NCBI RefSeq assembly: GCF_019320115.1
Contig: NC_089588.1
Coordinates: 115,230,123 to 115,294,122, forward strand
Direction: 5' to 3'
Length of the DNA stretch: 64,000 nt
Source of the DNA: Miscanthus floridulus
Taxonomy: Eukaryota; Streptophyta; Magnoliopsida; Poales; Poaceae
Position 1 is the stretch's first letter. Each line of letters begins with the position of its first letter. A program made the translations under genes and the position numbers. The notes beneath the pieces are model-generated. The model had not been told where the DNA came from. It ran no database searches and saw nothing but the letters and a program-made list of their open reading frames with translations. This document shows positions 53,310 to 64,000 of the stretch, in pieces.

Positions 53310-55082
53310 CAAATAACCGTAGAAACCACATGGAAGGAATCAAATATATGTAAGAACCATATTTGTGTGTGCAATGAGTTAATCATTCAGTGTGGACCAA
53401 GTCCGATGATATATAGAACTAATGTGTGATAAAGGAAAGTTTTGTTAAATTCAGTGTGCACCAGCTCGGCTTCCTGTTGGTGCTGAAGGTCCACGTTGAA
53501 CATAGCAGGCGCTGCACTTCCCTCCGCAAGGCATCTACCTCCTCTACGCTCTCCTCCTGGTCAGTCAGATTCCTTGGTGCTCATGACCCACCTCACGAGC
53601 AAAGGCACAGGCACAAGCACATCAACATGCCTCCTCAACCCACCTCCTCGTTGCTGCCATTGAGGCGGCACATTGCAGATTACAGATAACAAGGTTCAAT
53701 GCACACTGAACGAGAATTCGTGGATGAATGCGGTGAGATGTGTAGAGCGGCATTACTCCCTTTTGTAATCCATGCAGGCGGCCGCACGCCAGATGTTCCA
53801 CGAGAATCTGACCGAGCGAGTCGTGAGGGACTTCCCTTCCTGCTTTTGTGAGAGCGGCGTCCAGATCGTAGACGCGCTCATTATCATCGGCGTTCGCCGC
53901 CGGCAAGGGCGTGACACGTGGGAAGGAGCCGCCGAACGCAGGACACCACACGCGGGAAGGAGCTGCCGACCGCGGGGAAACTGCGATGGCGAGCGATGCT
54001 GGCTATCCAAATATCGCAAGCGAAATTTTCGGGATGGCGAGCGACTAAATTTGAAGAGCAGTTTAGCCAATCTGTTGGAGACGTTTTTTTTAATAATAGC
54101 CATATTTAGCTTTACAAAACAAATTAGATGATCTCTAGGAGATGCTCTAATATGATTATCTCCGGCACATATGGCATCGCTTTTTTAGCTGTAGCCTAAC
54201 AAATTGAGACTCCAGTATGGGGATGCAAGTGGGCTAGCCCACAAACCCGTATATAGACTTAGTTGCCGCTGGGAACTCACTCGCTATTCTCCCGCATGTG
54301 AGCCTGACCCGCAGCTATAGGACATGTGCTTCTTCGGTTTTAATGTTGCCATGCTTCAAAATTTCATTCATTTTCTCCTCTTTTAAAAACTGAAAAGATG
54401 ACTACATCGTATTTCTAAAGTCAATCCAAATTTAATGTTGATAGAATAAATGATGAAGAACTCATTTTAATTGGACTTATACCTCAAAATCACTTGTAGA
54501 TTTTAAATTAAAATTCATCTGCTTTTTAGATTATTGGAACTTCTAAACCATTCACATTTGGTCGTATATGCCTACTTCATTCCCTGACCGGCAAAACCAG
54601 GTATTCTATCTGTTCACGATGGGTTGCCTGCAAAACCAGGTCTTCCCTGACCTCCAAAATGTTTATGTACCCCATGGTGGTTTTGTCTCGCTGGCACAAT
54701 TAGGACCACATGTGGCAAAAGAATATGTTTTCCACACTTGTCAACAATGCAATTATCCTATGTTTTACAGGTGGCATGAAAACGTGATATGCTACATAAT
54801 ATACACAGCTTAGATGCCATAGTGCATATTAGAGCCATTTGGTGGGGTGAATTTTCTACGGTAGATTTAAAAAGGATGTCATAAACGGTTATGTAGTAAA
54901 GTCTAAAAACATAAATTGAGTGGAAGACAAGATTAATTATTTTTGAACATTTACATAGTCAATGCATAGGCAATGCATTGCTTTTCTACTTACCTACACA
55001 AAAATGAGTAGGAGCAACATCAATTGCCAATAACAAGATCTAGGCCTTCAGATATGTTGAACATCAATAAATAACCATCATA
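53310..55082. other. Flank of F-box copy 3; unrecognised ORF at 53772-54131
   Basis: After the F-box 3' UTR (to about 53440) comes GC-rich sequence with a possible splice acceptor (catgcag at 53771-53777) leading into a 119-codon frame (RQMFHENLTERVVRDFPSCF, GVQIVDALIIIG). I do not recognise it. Sequence near 54130-54160 (GAGATGCTCTAATATG) resembles MITE ends. The rest is AT-rich and featureless. Confidence 0.3.
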
Positions 55083-55476
55083 GGCCCTGTTTCGATTCGA
55101 CAACTAAACTTTAGCTAGCTAAATTTAGCTATGGTGGATCCAAACAGCCCATAGTTAAACCCAGCTAAACTTTAGGTAGAGGCTAAAATGTACACAATCC
55201 CTTTAGTTGTTTCGTCCCAGCTAAAACCAGCTACAAGGCCTCAATGACCGAACTACCCCAGCTAAAGTTTACCTAGAGGATCCAAACACCCCCAGCTAAA
55301 GTTTAGCTAGCTAAACAATAATGGAATTAATGAGGGGTAGTATGTCAAGGTTTTTAATTAGCTAAAGGATTCAAACACACGTAGCTAAAATTTAGCTAGC
55401 TAATCTTTAGTTGGTTAAATTTTAGCTCTAGCAATTAGATAGCTAAATGTTAGTTGGGGTGGATCCAAACAAGGAA
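55083..55476. mobile_element. MITE with GGCCCTGTTTNGATTC-type ends and TTTAGCTAGCTAAA core repeats
   Basis: The left end GGCCCTGTTTCGATTC pairs imperfectly with the right end GGATCCAAACAAGG. Between them, palindromic TTTAGCTAGCTAAA variants recur about eight times, giving long self-complementary stretches. This is the usual look of a grass MITE family related to hAT elements. No exact TSD found. Confidence 0.6.
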
Positions 55477-55904
55477 ATAGATATGGCATATTGAAATTCA
55501 TATATAGGTCCCCAATTGAGAACACAAGAAATGTGTGATATCAGAAAATAGTAAATTAGTTTCTCACTTTCATGGAAATATTTGGAGCAAACCCACGAGG
55601 ATCTCCAATGTTGCAGCTGTCTGAGTCACATTTCCCCAAGATAATATCATGTAAAAGTAACTAGTAAGTAAATCTCTACAAAAGTGAGCAAAACTTTCTG
55701 GCAGACTGAAGGCATAATTTGTAAGAGTTAAGAGTTCCATAAAGTCAGTACTTTGCCTCAACGACAACTGACCCAAATGAATTAATAGTACCTAAATTGG
55801 GAACGGAAAAAAGAGAGAGAAGCAATCAGAACGGCTGAGTGCATTATTTGTTTTTTATTGAACACAATCTTATGATGTTTGATGAATATCAAGAACCAAG
55901 TGTG

Positions 55905-56210
55905 AGTGGAAAATGCGAACTGAGCTGGTTGGGTTCTTTGTGGTGGAACCTGCCGATCCGGGATCAAGTCCCCACCATGACACGGGTACTCATATTTTCC
56001 TAGATTTATTCTAGGATTTAGTGGTAGGCGACGTGCCCATCGACAGCGAGGCGTCTGTGGTGACTTCGTCAATCTCGAGGTTTGCCGGTCCAACTCAGTT
56101 CTTCAGAGGTGTTCATAGAGGTAGGGCGTGCATGCATGCATTCATAGGAGTGAGTGTGCGCTCATGTATATGAGCGTCTGCGTCTGTAACTGGGTCTCGA
56201 AAAAAAATAT
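55905..56210 (+). mobile_element. tRNA-derived SINE-like element
   Basis: GAGCTGGTTGGG (A-box-like) and GGGATCAAGTCCCC (B-box-like) are about 35 bp apart. They are followed by a body with GGCGACGTGCCCATCGACAG, GGTGACTTCGTCAATCTC, GTGCATGCATGCATTCATAG and ATGAGCGTCTGCGTCTGTAAC, ending in an A8 run (56206). This body is familiar as a dispersed repeat in cereals. No TSD resolved. Confidence 0.6.
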
Positions 56211-56214
56211 CAGT

Positions 56215-56655
56215 GTATATGTGCTTGACGACCGGCAACACGTCATGGGGTTACCCGAGACAATGATTGAAGGGTGTAGAACTCGATGGTAAACGCAAAG
56301 ACAACGATTTATAGTGGTTCTGGCCGCAAGGATAGCATAATACCTAACGTCCAGTTTGCCGTGATGCCTTATGTTGGATTGTATTGTATGATGTGTTGTA
56401 CAAGGGGGTGTGTTCCTGCCTCTCTTTATATAGTCCACAGGGAGGGCACATAGATCTAGTCGTAGTCGATTATAGCAGAAGAATTCTAACTCTATTACAA
56501 AAGCTAACTTTCCATGTAATCCGACTAGGTTAGTCCATCATGTCTTGGAGTACACGCCACCTTGTCTCATGTCCTCAAGCAGACCATGGGCCGGGCCAAA
56601 ACCAGGCAGGTAGTTGACTCTACATGGAACCCTTAGAATCTTGGTCCGTCAGAGT
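56215..56655 (-). mobile_element. Diverged LTR-like block related to the solo LTR at 28321
   Basis: It shares, in the same order and spacing, GTAGAACTCGAyGGTAAACGCAA, a tCCtGGTTCG-like phrase, ACGTCCAGTyyGCC, TTrTGTTGGATTG and CTTTATATAGTC with 28321-28732. The ends and TSD are not clear. The minus-strand TATA is at about 56424-56433. Confidence 0.45.
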
Positions 56656-57344
56656 GGAAAACAACACTTATATTTATATCTACACTATAGATTGTTAGAA
56701 GTGAAGGCCACCATGAGATTGTGAGGTCTGAGGTTGTGTACCGGATAAGCAGCCTGTCCTCCTGTATAAGGTGACACCCCTTTACTGCAAGCTGGGTGAC
56801 CTCAGCCCACACCACTTCTTGGCAAGGCATGTAGGCGCCACATGCTCGCCCCCACCGAAGCAGAGGACATGACCCTCGATGAGCTTGTGGTGAAGTAGAC
56901 TTATGCGCACGTCGAGGCCTCGTCGCTTTAGCTGGACTCCATATCCGAAACCGCCACTGTCGTCGCGGTGGCGCGGGCTAGGTTTAGGGTTTCCAGTTAG
57001 GGTCGCACCCTATGCCACAAGGGTAGAGGCCACTGTTTGTCGAGGTGGAAGATACACGTAGGGCTAGCTGTGACCGTAGCCTGTCGGGCTACGCCCCAAC
57101 CATGGGCCCGGCCATGGCGGAGGCCTAGCCAGCTACGCCCCCAGCTAAGGTGCAGGCCAAACACCGGGAGAGGAGCGCTAGGGAAGAAGGGGTGGAGACG
57201 CAGTAGTGGAAGTCGTGCATTCATGCGAGGTTTTTTTTCTTTCCGCGGTTACTCACCATGTTTTTTGGGGAAAAAGAGACAAGCAGAGATCAAACCGTGG
57301 CTGCCTAGCGCGGGCATGGGGGCTGGAGGCAGAGGCCACACGAC
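56656..57344. other. Intergenic, nothing recognised
   Basis: Moderately GC-rich. Short overlapping ORFs on both strands (57000-57360) lack family motifs. Confidence 0.4.
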
Positions 57345-59860
57345 TGTTGGTGTTTCTTAGCGAAAGCAGAGGAATCTGCAAGCGCACGGATACACCGTTG
57401 TAGCACTTCAACCGGAAGTATTCAATGTATCGTATTTTCCCAAATTAACAGATGTGAGTCTCTTAACTAGTTCACCTAAAGAAAACAAGTGAGAGGTACC
57501 TTGGGTTGTGAGGTTTTTCTAAGGGTAGATATCCTAAGCGAAGATAACTTTGACACTATACACTTGTTTTGGGCACCGGCTTATACCTGGTCTACCAGGT
57601 ACCTCTGGCCTATAGCACTACATTGAACCCGGATGTGGGGGAATACGAGGGACGGACAGGGTTGTCACCACCTGCCGCCCACCCCTCAACCATGGTTAAT
57701 GAGGCAAACGAAGATAGCTTCTAGCCTAGACACCACGTCTACGCTATCGACTATTAATCTAGAGTTCATGCAACGATTATCCGTCTCTATCAGGGCCCTT
57801 CTACTAGAGTACCCGCCACAAGGATGGACGACGAACCCACAAGTTTATAATGAACAAAGGTAGCTTTCTTAAGAAATCGACACCAAAGTTAAACATGAAC
57901 TTCTTACTCCAAGTAGTAAGACACTCGCAGAGGTACAAGCGAAGGAGTTGCTAGCTCCGACATGCTTCCGCTAAGTGTAGCGAGTACACTAAGGGTGGTT
58001 GCCGGTAGCCCGACACTTCTCCAACTCTTTCCTCACTCACTCCCACTCTTATTCTAGCTGAAGCTAAGTAGGAAAGAAGCTCTCCCTCTCTTCTTTGCTC
58101 ATGTGTCCTCTAGATGGGAGCTCTACCCCTCTATTTATACAGGGAGGATGGCAGTGCTTCAAGCTAGTCTTGGCGTGAGGATAGGGCTGCACCGCCTCAG
58201 CATGGAGGCATGCCACCGCTAGAGCAAGGACAGGCAGGGAGGCGCCCACAAGGGGTTGCCCGCTCCCTAGGGTCGGCAGCCCCTTGACTACAGCCGTTGG
58301 CCACCGCCTTCGCGTGGCAGGCTTTGGGCTAGAGCTGGATCGCTCCCTAGTGGTGCTTTGCCCCGGTTGAGTTGAGTTGATGGGCGCCTTTGTTGCTCCT
58401 TTGTGCAAATTAGCGTCGGAAAGTGCCTTTCATTGAATTTCTCCATGCATTTAGGTTTGTGACCTGCAAAACATGCTTGTACCAAAACTTATGGAAAGTG
58501 TAAGTCAAAATCCCTAATTCTATGTTTTGGTGTTTACATTTGTTCATTTTGTTTATATGTTGGCGGTTGGATTACGAGTCCTCAAGTAAAGTTTAAGGAC
58601 TAAGTAGGTTCATCCCCTGGATTTTGGAGTCTGTATACAGGTTATTCGAAGCTTCACCATAACTTGCGAACTTCCAAGTGTCTACCAAAATATCTTGGGT
58701 AATTGAAAAACGGAATACCTTGGATTCAAATCTCCTTACTCTATTCATGCTTAGAAACTTGGGTTTTTGTATGATTTTCGAAAACATAAAAGTAGTTTTT
58801 ATTTCTTGAATGATTCGCTCAACTCACTCACATTTGTAAGTGGTTCCTTACCAAGGCAATTTTGCCTTCTCTTTTGATCATCCTACTTCTAAATAGCTTA
58901 TATGGAGCTTTAGGTAGGGATGAATATTGTGAGGCACACTTACCTTGCATATGTTGTAAAGTCAAATCCTGGATCTCACTAGAGGGAAGCGTCATACTCT
59001 TATATCAAAATAGTGCAAGTGTGTGAATTTTTGGTGGAACTACACTCCTTTATTTGATATGATCTCCTTTCCTAGCTTTTTATTTGTAGACATGGCTAGC
59101 ATATATATATATTTCTATGAGCCTTCATGTGCTCATCATTTTTAATGCTTTTGGGACCTTCATGTGTCCCTATATTTTTTTTCTCTTTTTTTCAATACTT
59201 TGGGACCTTTATGTGTCCCATTTTTTTTCTCAATTCTTTTTGCATAGCCTTTTTGTCTCTTTCTAGAAGTATGCTAGGGAGATCATATTTTAGGGCATGG
59301 AGTATTTATTTACTGGTGATGGAAACATGTTTTAGCGTATTCTCGGTGTAGGAATAGCTGCTTTATGTGGCGTGTACATGCGTTTTGACCTTGGGAGCAC
59401 GAAACATCTCTCATCAGGGGTCACAAAACTTGACGAAACTCAATACAAAGTAAGAGGAATATGTGGAAGATTTTTATCATCTATGAACATATATGGCCTT
59501 GGTTGGTATTTGTATGTCATTCAAGAAACATGCTATTTTGAATTTTATTTTTGTTAAATAATTCCCAAGCGCTTTGCTGTAATGAGTAAGTGTTATATCA
59601 TGCTACTATAGCTCATTCGTCAATTACTTAGATAAAATGGGTTCCCTATTATAAGTGTTCACAAGTTTTTAGGAATATTAGCAGGGAATAAAAAGTATAC
59701 AAACCCTTAATCATAGGAAGATATGGAGATGGAGCATCACTTTATTATGTTTGAGTTTAGTTAGAATTCTTATTACTAAAATAGAGCGAGAGAGAATTGC
59801 ACAGACCATATTTTTTGCGTGTGCTGTTTATCTGTGCGAATTTGAGGTGACTGCGGCGCC
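57345..59860 (-). repeat. 3' LTR of the Athila-like element
   Basis: The left edge is set at TGTTGGTG (57345), which reads CACCAACA at the 3' end of the element. The right edge is approximate, just inside the polypurine tract. A TATA box on the minus strand (TATAAATAG, 58131-58139) supports promoter orientation. No second copy is in the window, so the limits are inferred. No gene is seen; small ORFs are AT-rich noise. Confidence 0.6.
58131..58139 (-). promoter_or_regulatory. LTR TATA box
   Basis: TATAAATAG on the minus strand, followed downstream by the GC-rich leader of the element. Confidence 0.5.
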
Positions 59861-59875
59861 TCCCCCACACTTGTA
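59855..59875 (-). other. Polypurine tract candidate of the Athila-like element
   Basis: The minus strand reads AAGTGTGGGGGAGG just before the presumed 3' LTR start. This is the typical form of plus-strand primer in plant Ty3 elements. Confidence 0.5.
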
Positions 59876-60058
59876 CCTGACTTTATTTTACATTTGACAA
59901 AAAAGAGTCCAAAAGACAAGTGTAGACAAATAATTCTAAATGAAATTTTTATTCAATCTTCAAATAAGAGGAGCATTACATGATCGAAAATTAAAAATGA
60001 TTGGAATGAAAGAACTAAAAAATAGAACATGCGCTTAAGGAAAAAATAAAACATGCGC

Positions 60059-60824
60059 CTAATCAAGAGCGTGCTCTACCCCTGCATCTCTTGCCACCTT
60101 GGCTAGTCTACGCCCAAAGCTAAAGATGTAGATGTCCAATTGGTGCTCTAGGCCTTTGACCATAATCTTGCTATCATCTAACTGGCCCCTGAGGAATCTA
60201 ACGTCCTCGCGAAGGTTTTTGATCTGGTCTTTCGGTGAGGTGATTTGGGGGTCTTCAGGAAGTGCAGGCTCTTTGTCCTTCTCAAAGATAGCACATGATT
60301 TTAAAATCGGAGGCTTGTAGGTCCTATTAAATCTAAGGGGCTTCGATGATGAACTGGCTATCTCTTTCGAGATAGACTCTTGGACGGGGGTTGCCGGCCC
60401 TTTGCCTCTCCCTGGTTTGCGATCAGCCCCTTCCCACACCCGTTGTCGGCTTTTTGAACCCCCACTATAGTGTAGCTACAGCTATAAACGGTGTTACCTG
60501 AAGGCGTTACATGGACGCTTTTTGTAGCACTTTCTGGAGTTTTGCGCTTGAGGTTATTGGCCTCTAAGGCCGACCTTGAAGGGGGCGCCTGCCTAGGCTG
60601 GATGTCAGCTTGTGGCGCCTTGGTCCTAGCCGTGGACCGCACACTTGTGCCTCCACTCGCCCTGCTGAGGAGTGGAGGCATGACAGCAAGCGGAGCGATC
60701 GTAACAACGCTTCTTCTTCTCTCACATAGGTGTTTTCAGGTGTTGGGTTGACAGGCTGCGGAATCTCTTCTAATTTGAAGGTGGAGTTAGAGCCGGTGTA
60801 CAAAGCAAGTGCTTGGTTGGCCAT
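60059..60824 (-). pseudogene. Post-pol ORF of the Athila-like element, frameshifted
   Basis: A minus-strand reading starts MANQALALYTGSNSTFKLEE at 60824. It passes through a Ser/Pro/Lys-rich part and, in another frame, ends with FNRTYKPPILKSCAIFEKD and a short coiled coil (DQIKNLREDVRFLRGQLDD) at 60059. It occupies the slot between integrase and the 3' LTR where Athila elements often carry an env-like gene. I see no clear signal peptide or membrane segment. Function unknown. Confidence 0.5.
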
Positions 60825-60999
60825 GGCTCAACTAGGATGGCTTAGGACTAATGCTATGAGATGGGGAGGAATGCTTTGGTGTGGGATCAAGGAAAGCTCA
60901 TGGTGCTTTTATATAGGCTCAGCAACTGCGCGGGGGAAGGATATTTCAGTGCAAAAATCTAGATGATCATGACGCACTCGGTCATACGAGGTTATCCAA

Positions 61000-62230
61000 G
61001 ACTTGCAATGAATTTGTTAAAAGATATTAAGTCTATTTCATCCATTTCTTGGTTAATATTATGAGAATGTTCTAGGAAAATTTTCAATCTTTGACCATTA
61101 ACTTTAAAAGTGTTATCGTCATTGTCTAGATGGTGATCGCGCCATGAGTTGACAACAGTGAATGGTCCTTCCCAATTGCTATGTAGCTTAACTTTACCGA
61201 AAAGCTTGACTCGGGAGTTGAATAGCAGGACCTTGTCTCCCTCCTTGAATTCTTTTTATTGGATTCAGGGGTCGTGCCATTTCTTGGTCCTTTCTTTGTA
61301 AAGTCTGGCACTGTGGTAAGCTTTCTCATGCCCTTCTTCTAGCTCGGAGATTTATTTTTGTCGGTTCTTGCCAGCTAGTTTTACGTCCATGTTCTAGTTC
61401 TCTATTGCCAGTGAGCTCGGTGCTCAAGCTCAACTGGTAAGTGGCAGCTTTTTCATAGACGAGTTGGAACTACGACATCCCATTGGGGGTTTTGTAAGCT
61501 GTCCTGTATGCCCAGAGTGCATCAGGAAGCTTGTTCTTCCACCCCTTCCCCATTTCGTTGACCGTCTTTTGCAGGATATTTTTGATTTACTTGTTCGAAG
61601 TCTCTGCTTGGCCACTGGATTGCAGATGATACTAGGTGGTGACGTTGTGCTTGGCCCCAAGCTCCCTTAGGAAGGCTCTGAAGATTTTATCGATGAAGTG
61701 AGATTCACCATCGCTTATAACCATTTTTGGTGTTCTAAAGTGAGGGAAGACCACTTCATAGAACATCCTTCGGGCGTGCTTGGCGTCGGCTACTCTGCAT
61801 GGCAATGCTTCCACCCACTTTGACACAGTCAACGGCGATGAGGATATACTGGCAATCTTGGGACTTTTGAAATGGGCCCATGAAGTCAATGTCCCACATA
61901 TCAAATATTTCTATTTGAAGGTTGTAGTGGAGGGGCATTGCATTGCGAGAAGTTATGGCACATTGCAGCTGGCATTTCCGACACCTTCAGATGAATTCTT
62001 TGGTGTCTTCGTACATCATTGGCTAGAAGAACCTGCATTGCCAAATTTGGGCTTGAGTGCGGAATACTCCGTAGTGGCCTCTATACGGAGCTGCATGGCA
62101 CTTTTCGATGATTTGTACCCCCTCCACTGTCGGCACGCACCTTCTCAGCAAGCCATCGGAACATATCGTCACCCTCAGCAGCATGTCGTCGCGTAGGAAG
62201 TCATTAATTGGAAGTTCCTGTATGTCAGTG
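61000..62230 (-). pseudogene. Integrase of the Athila-like element
   Basis: Reads [19 protein letters not shown] (zinc His part), then FDMWDIDFMGPFQKS (first Asp), PKMVISDGESHFIDKIF (second Asp) and SSGQAETSNK (Glu). It ends with the KLHSNWEGPF and FKVNGQRLKIF phrases typical of the C-terminal domain in this lineage. All DDE residues are visible, but several stops and frame changes interrupt the reading. Confidence 0.8.
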
Positions 62231-62259
62231 ACTGGCATACGCGATAGATGATCTGTAAC

Positions 62260-62873
62260 AGTATTCTCTCTTCCAGTTTTATCTTTTATTTCTTGGTCAA
62301 ATTCTTGGAGCAAGTGAATCCATCTTATGAGGCGTGGATTTGCAACTTTCTTAGTGAGCAGGTATTTAAGTGCAGCATGATCAGTGTAAACAATTATTTT
62401 TGCTCCCACTAATTAAGATCTGAATTTATCAATAGCAAAAACAACTGCATGAAGCTCTTTTTAGTTGTAGCATAATTAAGTTGTGCTCCTATCAGTGTTT
62501 TGCTAGCATAGGCAATTGCATGATGCTTTTTATCTTTGGTTTGTCCAAGGACCGCACCAACGGCATAATCACTAGCATCACACATTATTTCAAATGGCAG
62601 CAACCAATTGAGTGGTTAGATGATTGGTGCTGAGATGAGTGCTTTCTTGAGTGGATGGAAAGCGTTTAAGCACTCATCAGTGAACTCAAATGGTACATCC
62701 TTAGCTAGTAGGTTCGTCAATGGTCTAGAGATTTGTGAAAAGTCTTTAATAAAATGTTTGTAAAAACCTGCATGTCCTAAAAAGCTGCGGATTCCTTTTA
62801 CGTTCACAGGGGGTGTTAGCTGTTCTATGACTTCAATTTTTGCTTTATCAAGCTCAATCCCCCTCTCAAACAC
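62260..62873 (-). pseudogene. RT thumb and RNase H of the Athila-like element
   Basis: Reads GIELDKAKIEVIEQLTPP, VKGIRSFLGHAGFYKHFIKD and then LPFEIMCDASDYAVGAVLGQ (RNase H catalytic DAS), HAIAYASKTL, and [14 protein letters not shown]. Stops occur near 62613 and 62409. Confidence 0.82.
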
Positions 62874-63560
62874 TAAGTGTCCAAGAACGATTCCCTCTCA
62901 AACCATGAATTGGCATTTTCCTCAATTTAGTACTAAATCTTTTTCCTGACATCACTACAAGACTTTGTCTAAATTCTCTAGACAATGGTCAAAGGTTTTT
63001 CCATACACTGAAAAATCATCCATAAAAACCTACACAATTTCTTCTATCATGTCTGAAAAAATTGACATCATGCACCTTTGGAAAGAGGCCGGTGCATTAC
63101 ACAACCCAAAAGACTTTCGTCTATATGCATATGTTCCATATGGGCATGTGAATGTAGTCTTGCTTTGATTGTCGGGGTGGATAATAATTTGGTGATACCC
63201 CGAATACCCATCTAGAAAACAAAAGAAAGAGTGCTTCGCCAACTGCTCTAACATCTCATCGATGAAGGGCAGTGGGAAGTGATCTTTCATTGTTGTCGCG
63301 TTGAGTTTTTGGTAATCTATACACACCCTCCACCCTGTGATGGTTTGTTGTGGGATTAGTTTGTTCTTGTTGTTCCCTACGACCGTCACACCCCCTTTCT
63401 TGGGCACCACTTGGATGGGGCTGACCTAGTCGCTATGAGGCACATGATAGATAATCCGGGCGTGAAGAAGTTTTAGGACTTCCTTCTTCATGCCTCCCCG
63501 CATTGTATTATTGAGCCTACGTTGGTGTTCGCGTGATGGTCTGCATGTAGGGTCAATTGG
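62874..63560 (-). pseudogene. Reverse transcriptase of the Athila-like element
   Basis: Reads MKKEVLKLLHARIIYHVPHS, VVPKKGG, GWRVCIDYQKLNATTMKDHF, FLDGYSGYHQI, SFGLCNAPASFQRCMMSIF and, after one stop (EIV-stop-VF), the catalytic FMDD with DFSVYG. The active-site Asp pair is therefore intact. Upstream (63560-63780) the linker PVIISDKLTDEEMAKLI and HRIPIDPTCRPSREHQRRLN is readable up to a stop. Confidence 0.85.
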
Positions 63561-64000
63561 GATACGATGGGTGCAAAGCATTGGACTTATCTCCTCAAGA
63601 TCTTGGAGTGAATACTTGAAAACTGACCTTTGTTTTTCTTAGATGGCGATGAGTTTGGCCATCTCCTCATCAGTAAGCTTGTCACTTATGATTACCGGAG
63701 CTTCTTTGTTGCCATTCAAGAAAGCATAAGGCAGGCCAGCGGGTAGGGGTTTAAGTTCAACGGGAGGTCATGTCGGTGCTTCCTCTTGAGGAAGGACAAT
63801 GGTTTCGCCTAGGTCGTCCTCTTCTTCTATAAAGAGATTAGCATCTTTTTCTCAGGACGACTCAGGAGATTCGAATGGTGATACCGACATGACTTCCTTG
63901 GGCAGTTCATGGTAGGGGAGAGTGTCTGCCACGGAGTTTTTAGCTCGAGTGATAGGAATTGCGAAAGTGTCTCTCCCTAGCTTAACATCCAACTCCCCTA
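63561..64000 (-). pseudogene. Protease-RT linker of the Athila-like element, incomplete
   Basis: The minus-strand reading VELKPLPAGLPYAFLNGNKE fits the segment upstream of RT. Beyond about 63800 the sequence is acidic and Ser-rich and leaves the window before any protease motif. Confidence 0.6.

Larger units (their letters stand above)
57345..64000 (-). mobile_element. Athila-like Ty3 retrotransposon, 3' part, runs off the window
   Basis: The element reads on the minus strand. From right to left: end of the protease-RT linker and RT, RNase H, integrase, a post-pol ORF, a polypurine tract and the 3' LTR ending at 57345. RT motifs (VVPKKGG, LIPQQTITGWRVCIDYQKLN, FMDD) fit the Athila lineage, as does an LTR of about 2.5 kb. 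The 5' LTR and gag lie beyond 64000, so the TSD cannot be checked. Several stops make it non-functional. Confidence 0.8.

Overview
This window looks like repeat-rich nuclear DNA from a grass. The families present are typical of Poaceae: Tat-lineage Ty3 elements with a tandem second RNase H and an antisense extra gene, an Athila-like element with a very long LTR, TNP2-type CACTA transposons, hAT MITEs and tRNA-like SINEs. The only host genes I recognise are three related F-box copies on the + strand, about 5.8, 15.8 and 52.2 kb in. A panicoid grass is plausible, but the sequence alone does not fix the species. Nothing looks bacterial: there are no operons, CRISPR arrays or rRNA.

Layout. 1-5.7 kb: a non-autonomous hAT element with an 8-bp target duplication lies just upstream of F-box copy 1. 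A CACTA element has inserted exactly 3 bp inside its left tip. 5.8-10.6 kb: F-box copy 1 is broken by a stop codon and cut off by a LINE 3' fragment. The LINE fragment carries a 61-bp tandem array, and that array is split by a second CACTA with TNP2 and Ulp1-like remnants. 10.6-12.5 kb: unassigned. 12.5-15.6 kb: a small + strand LTR element keeps gag and a pre-integrase remnant but has lost most of pol.

15.8-47.4 kb is F-box copy 2, split by a four-level nest. Tat element A (16890-47308, TSD gtcat) contains CACTA-3 (about 20662-44385). CACTA-3 contains Tat element B (22517-42209, TSD tcgtc). Tat B contains a third Ty3 element, C (32034-39812, TSD gggag), and separately a solo LTR (28321-28732, TSD agtac). 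The matching TSDs give the order of events directly. Tat A keeps gag but has lost all of pol. Tat B keeps a decayed pol but has lost most of gag. CACTA-3 has lost its left tip in the same deletion that removed Tat A's pol.

47.4-57.3 kb: low-density sequence with two SINE-like elements, a MITE inside a MITE, another MITE, F-box copy 3 (intact except for one frameshift in an A-run) and a diverged LTR-like block. 57.3 kb to the end: the 3' part of an Athila-like element on the minus strand, with an approximately 2.5-kb 3' LTR, a post-pol ORF, integrase, RNase H and RT. It runs off the window.

No gene here looks fully functional. The closest are F-box copy 3 and the polyprotein of element C. Coordinates of TE ends with TSDs were read base by base and should be exact. 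Family names rest on motif recognition, with no database search.
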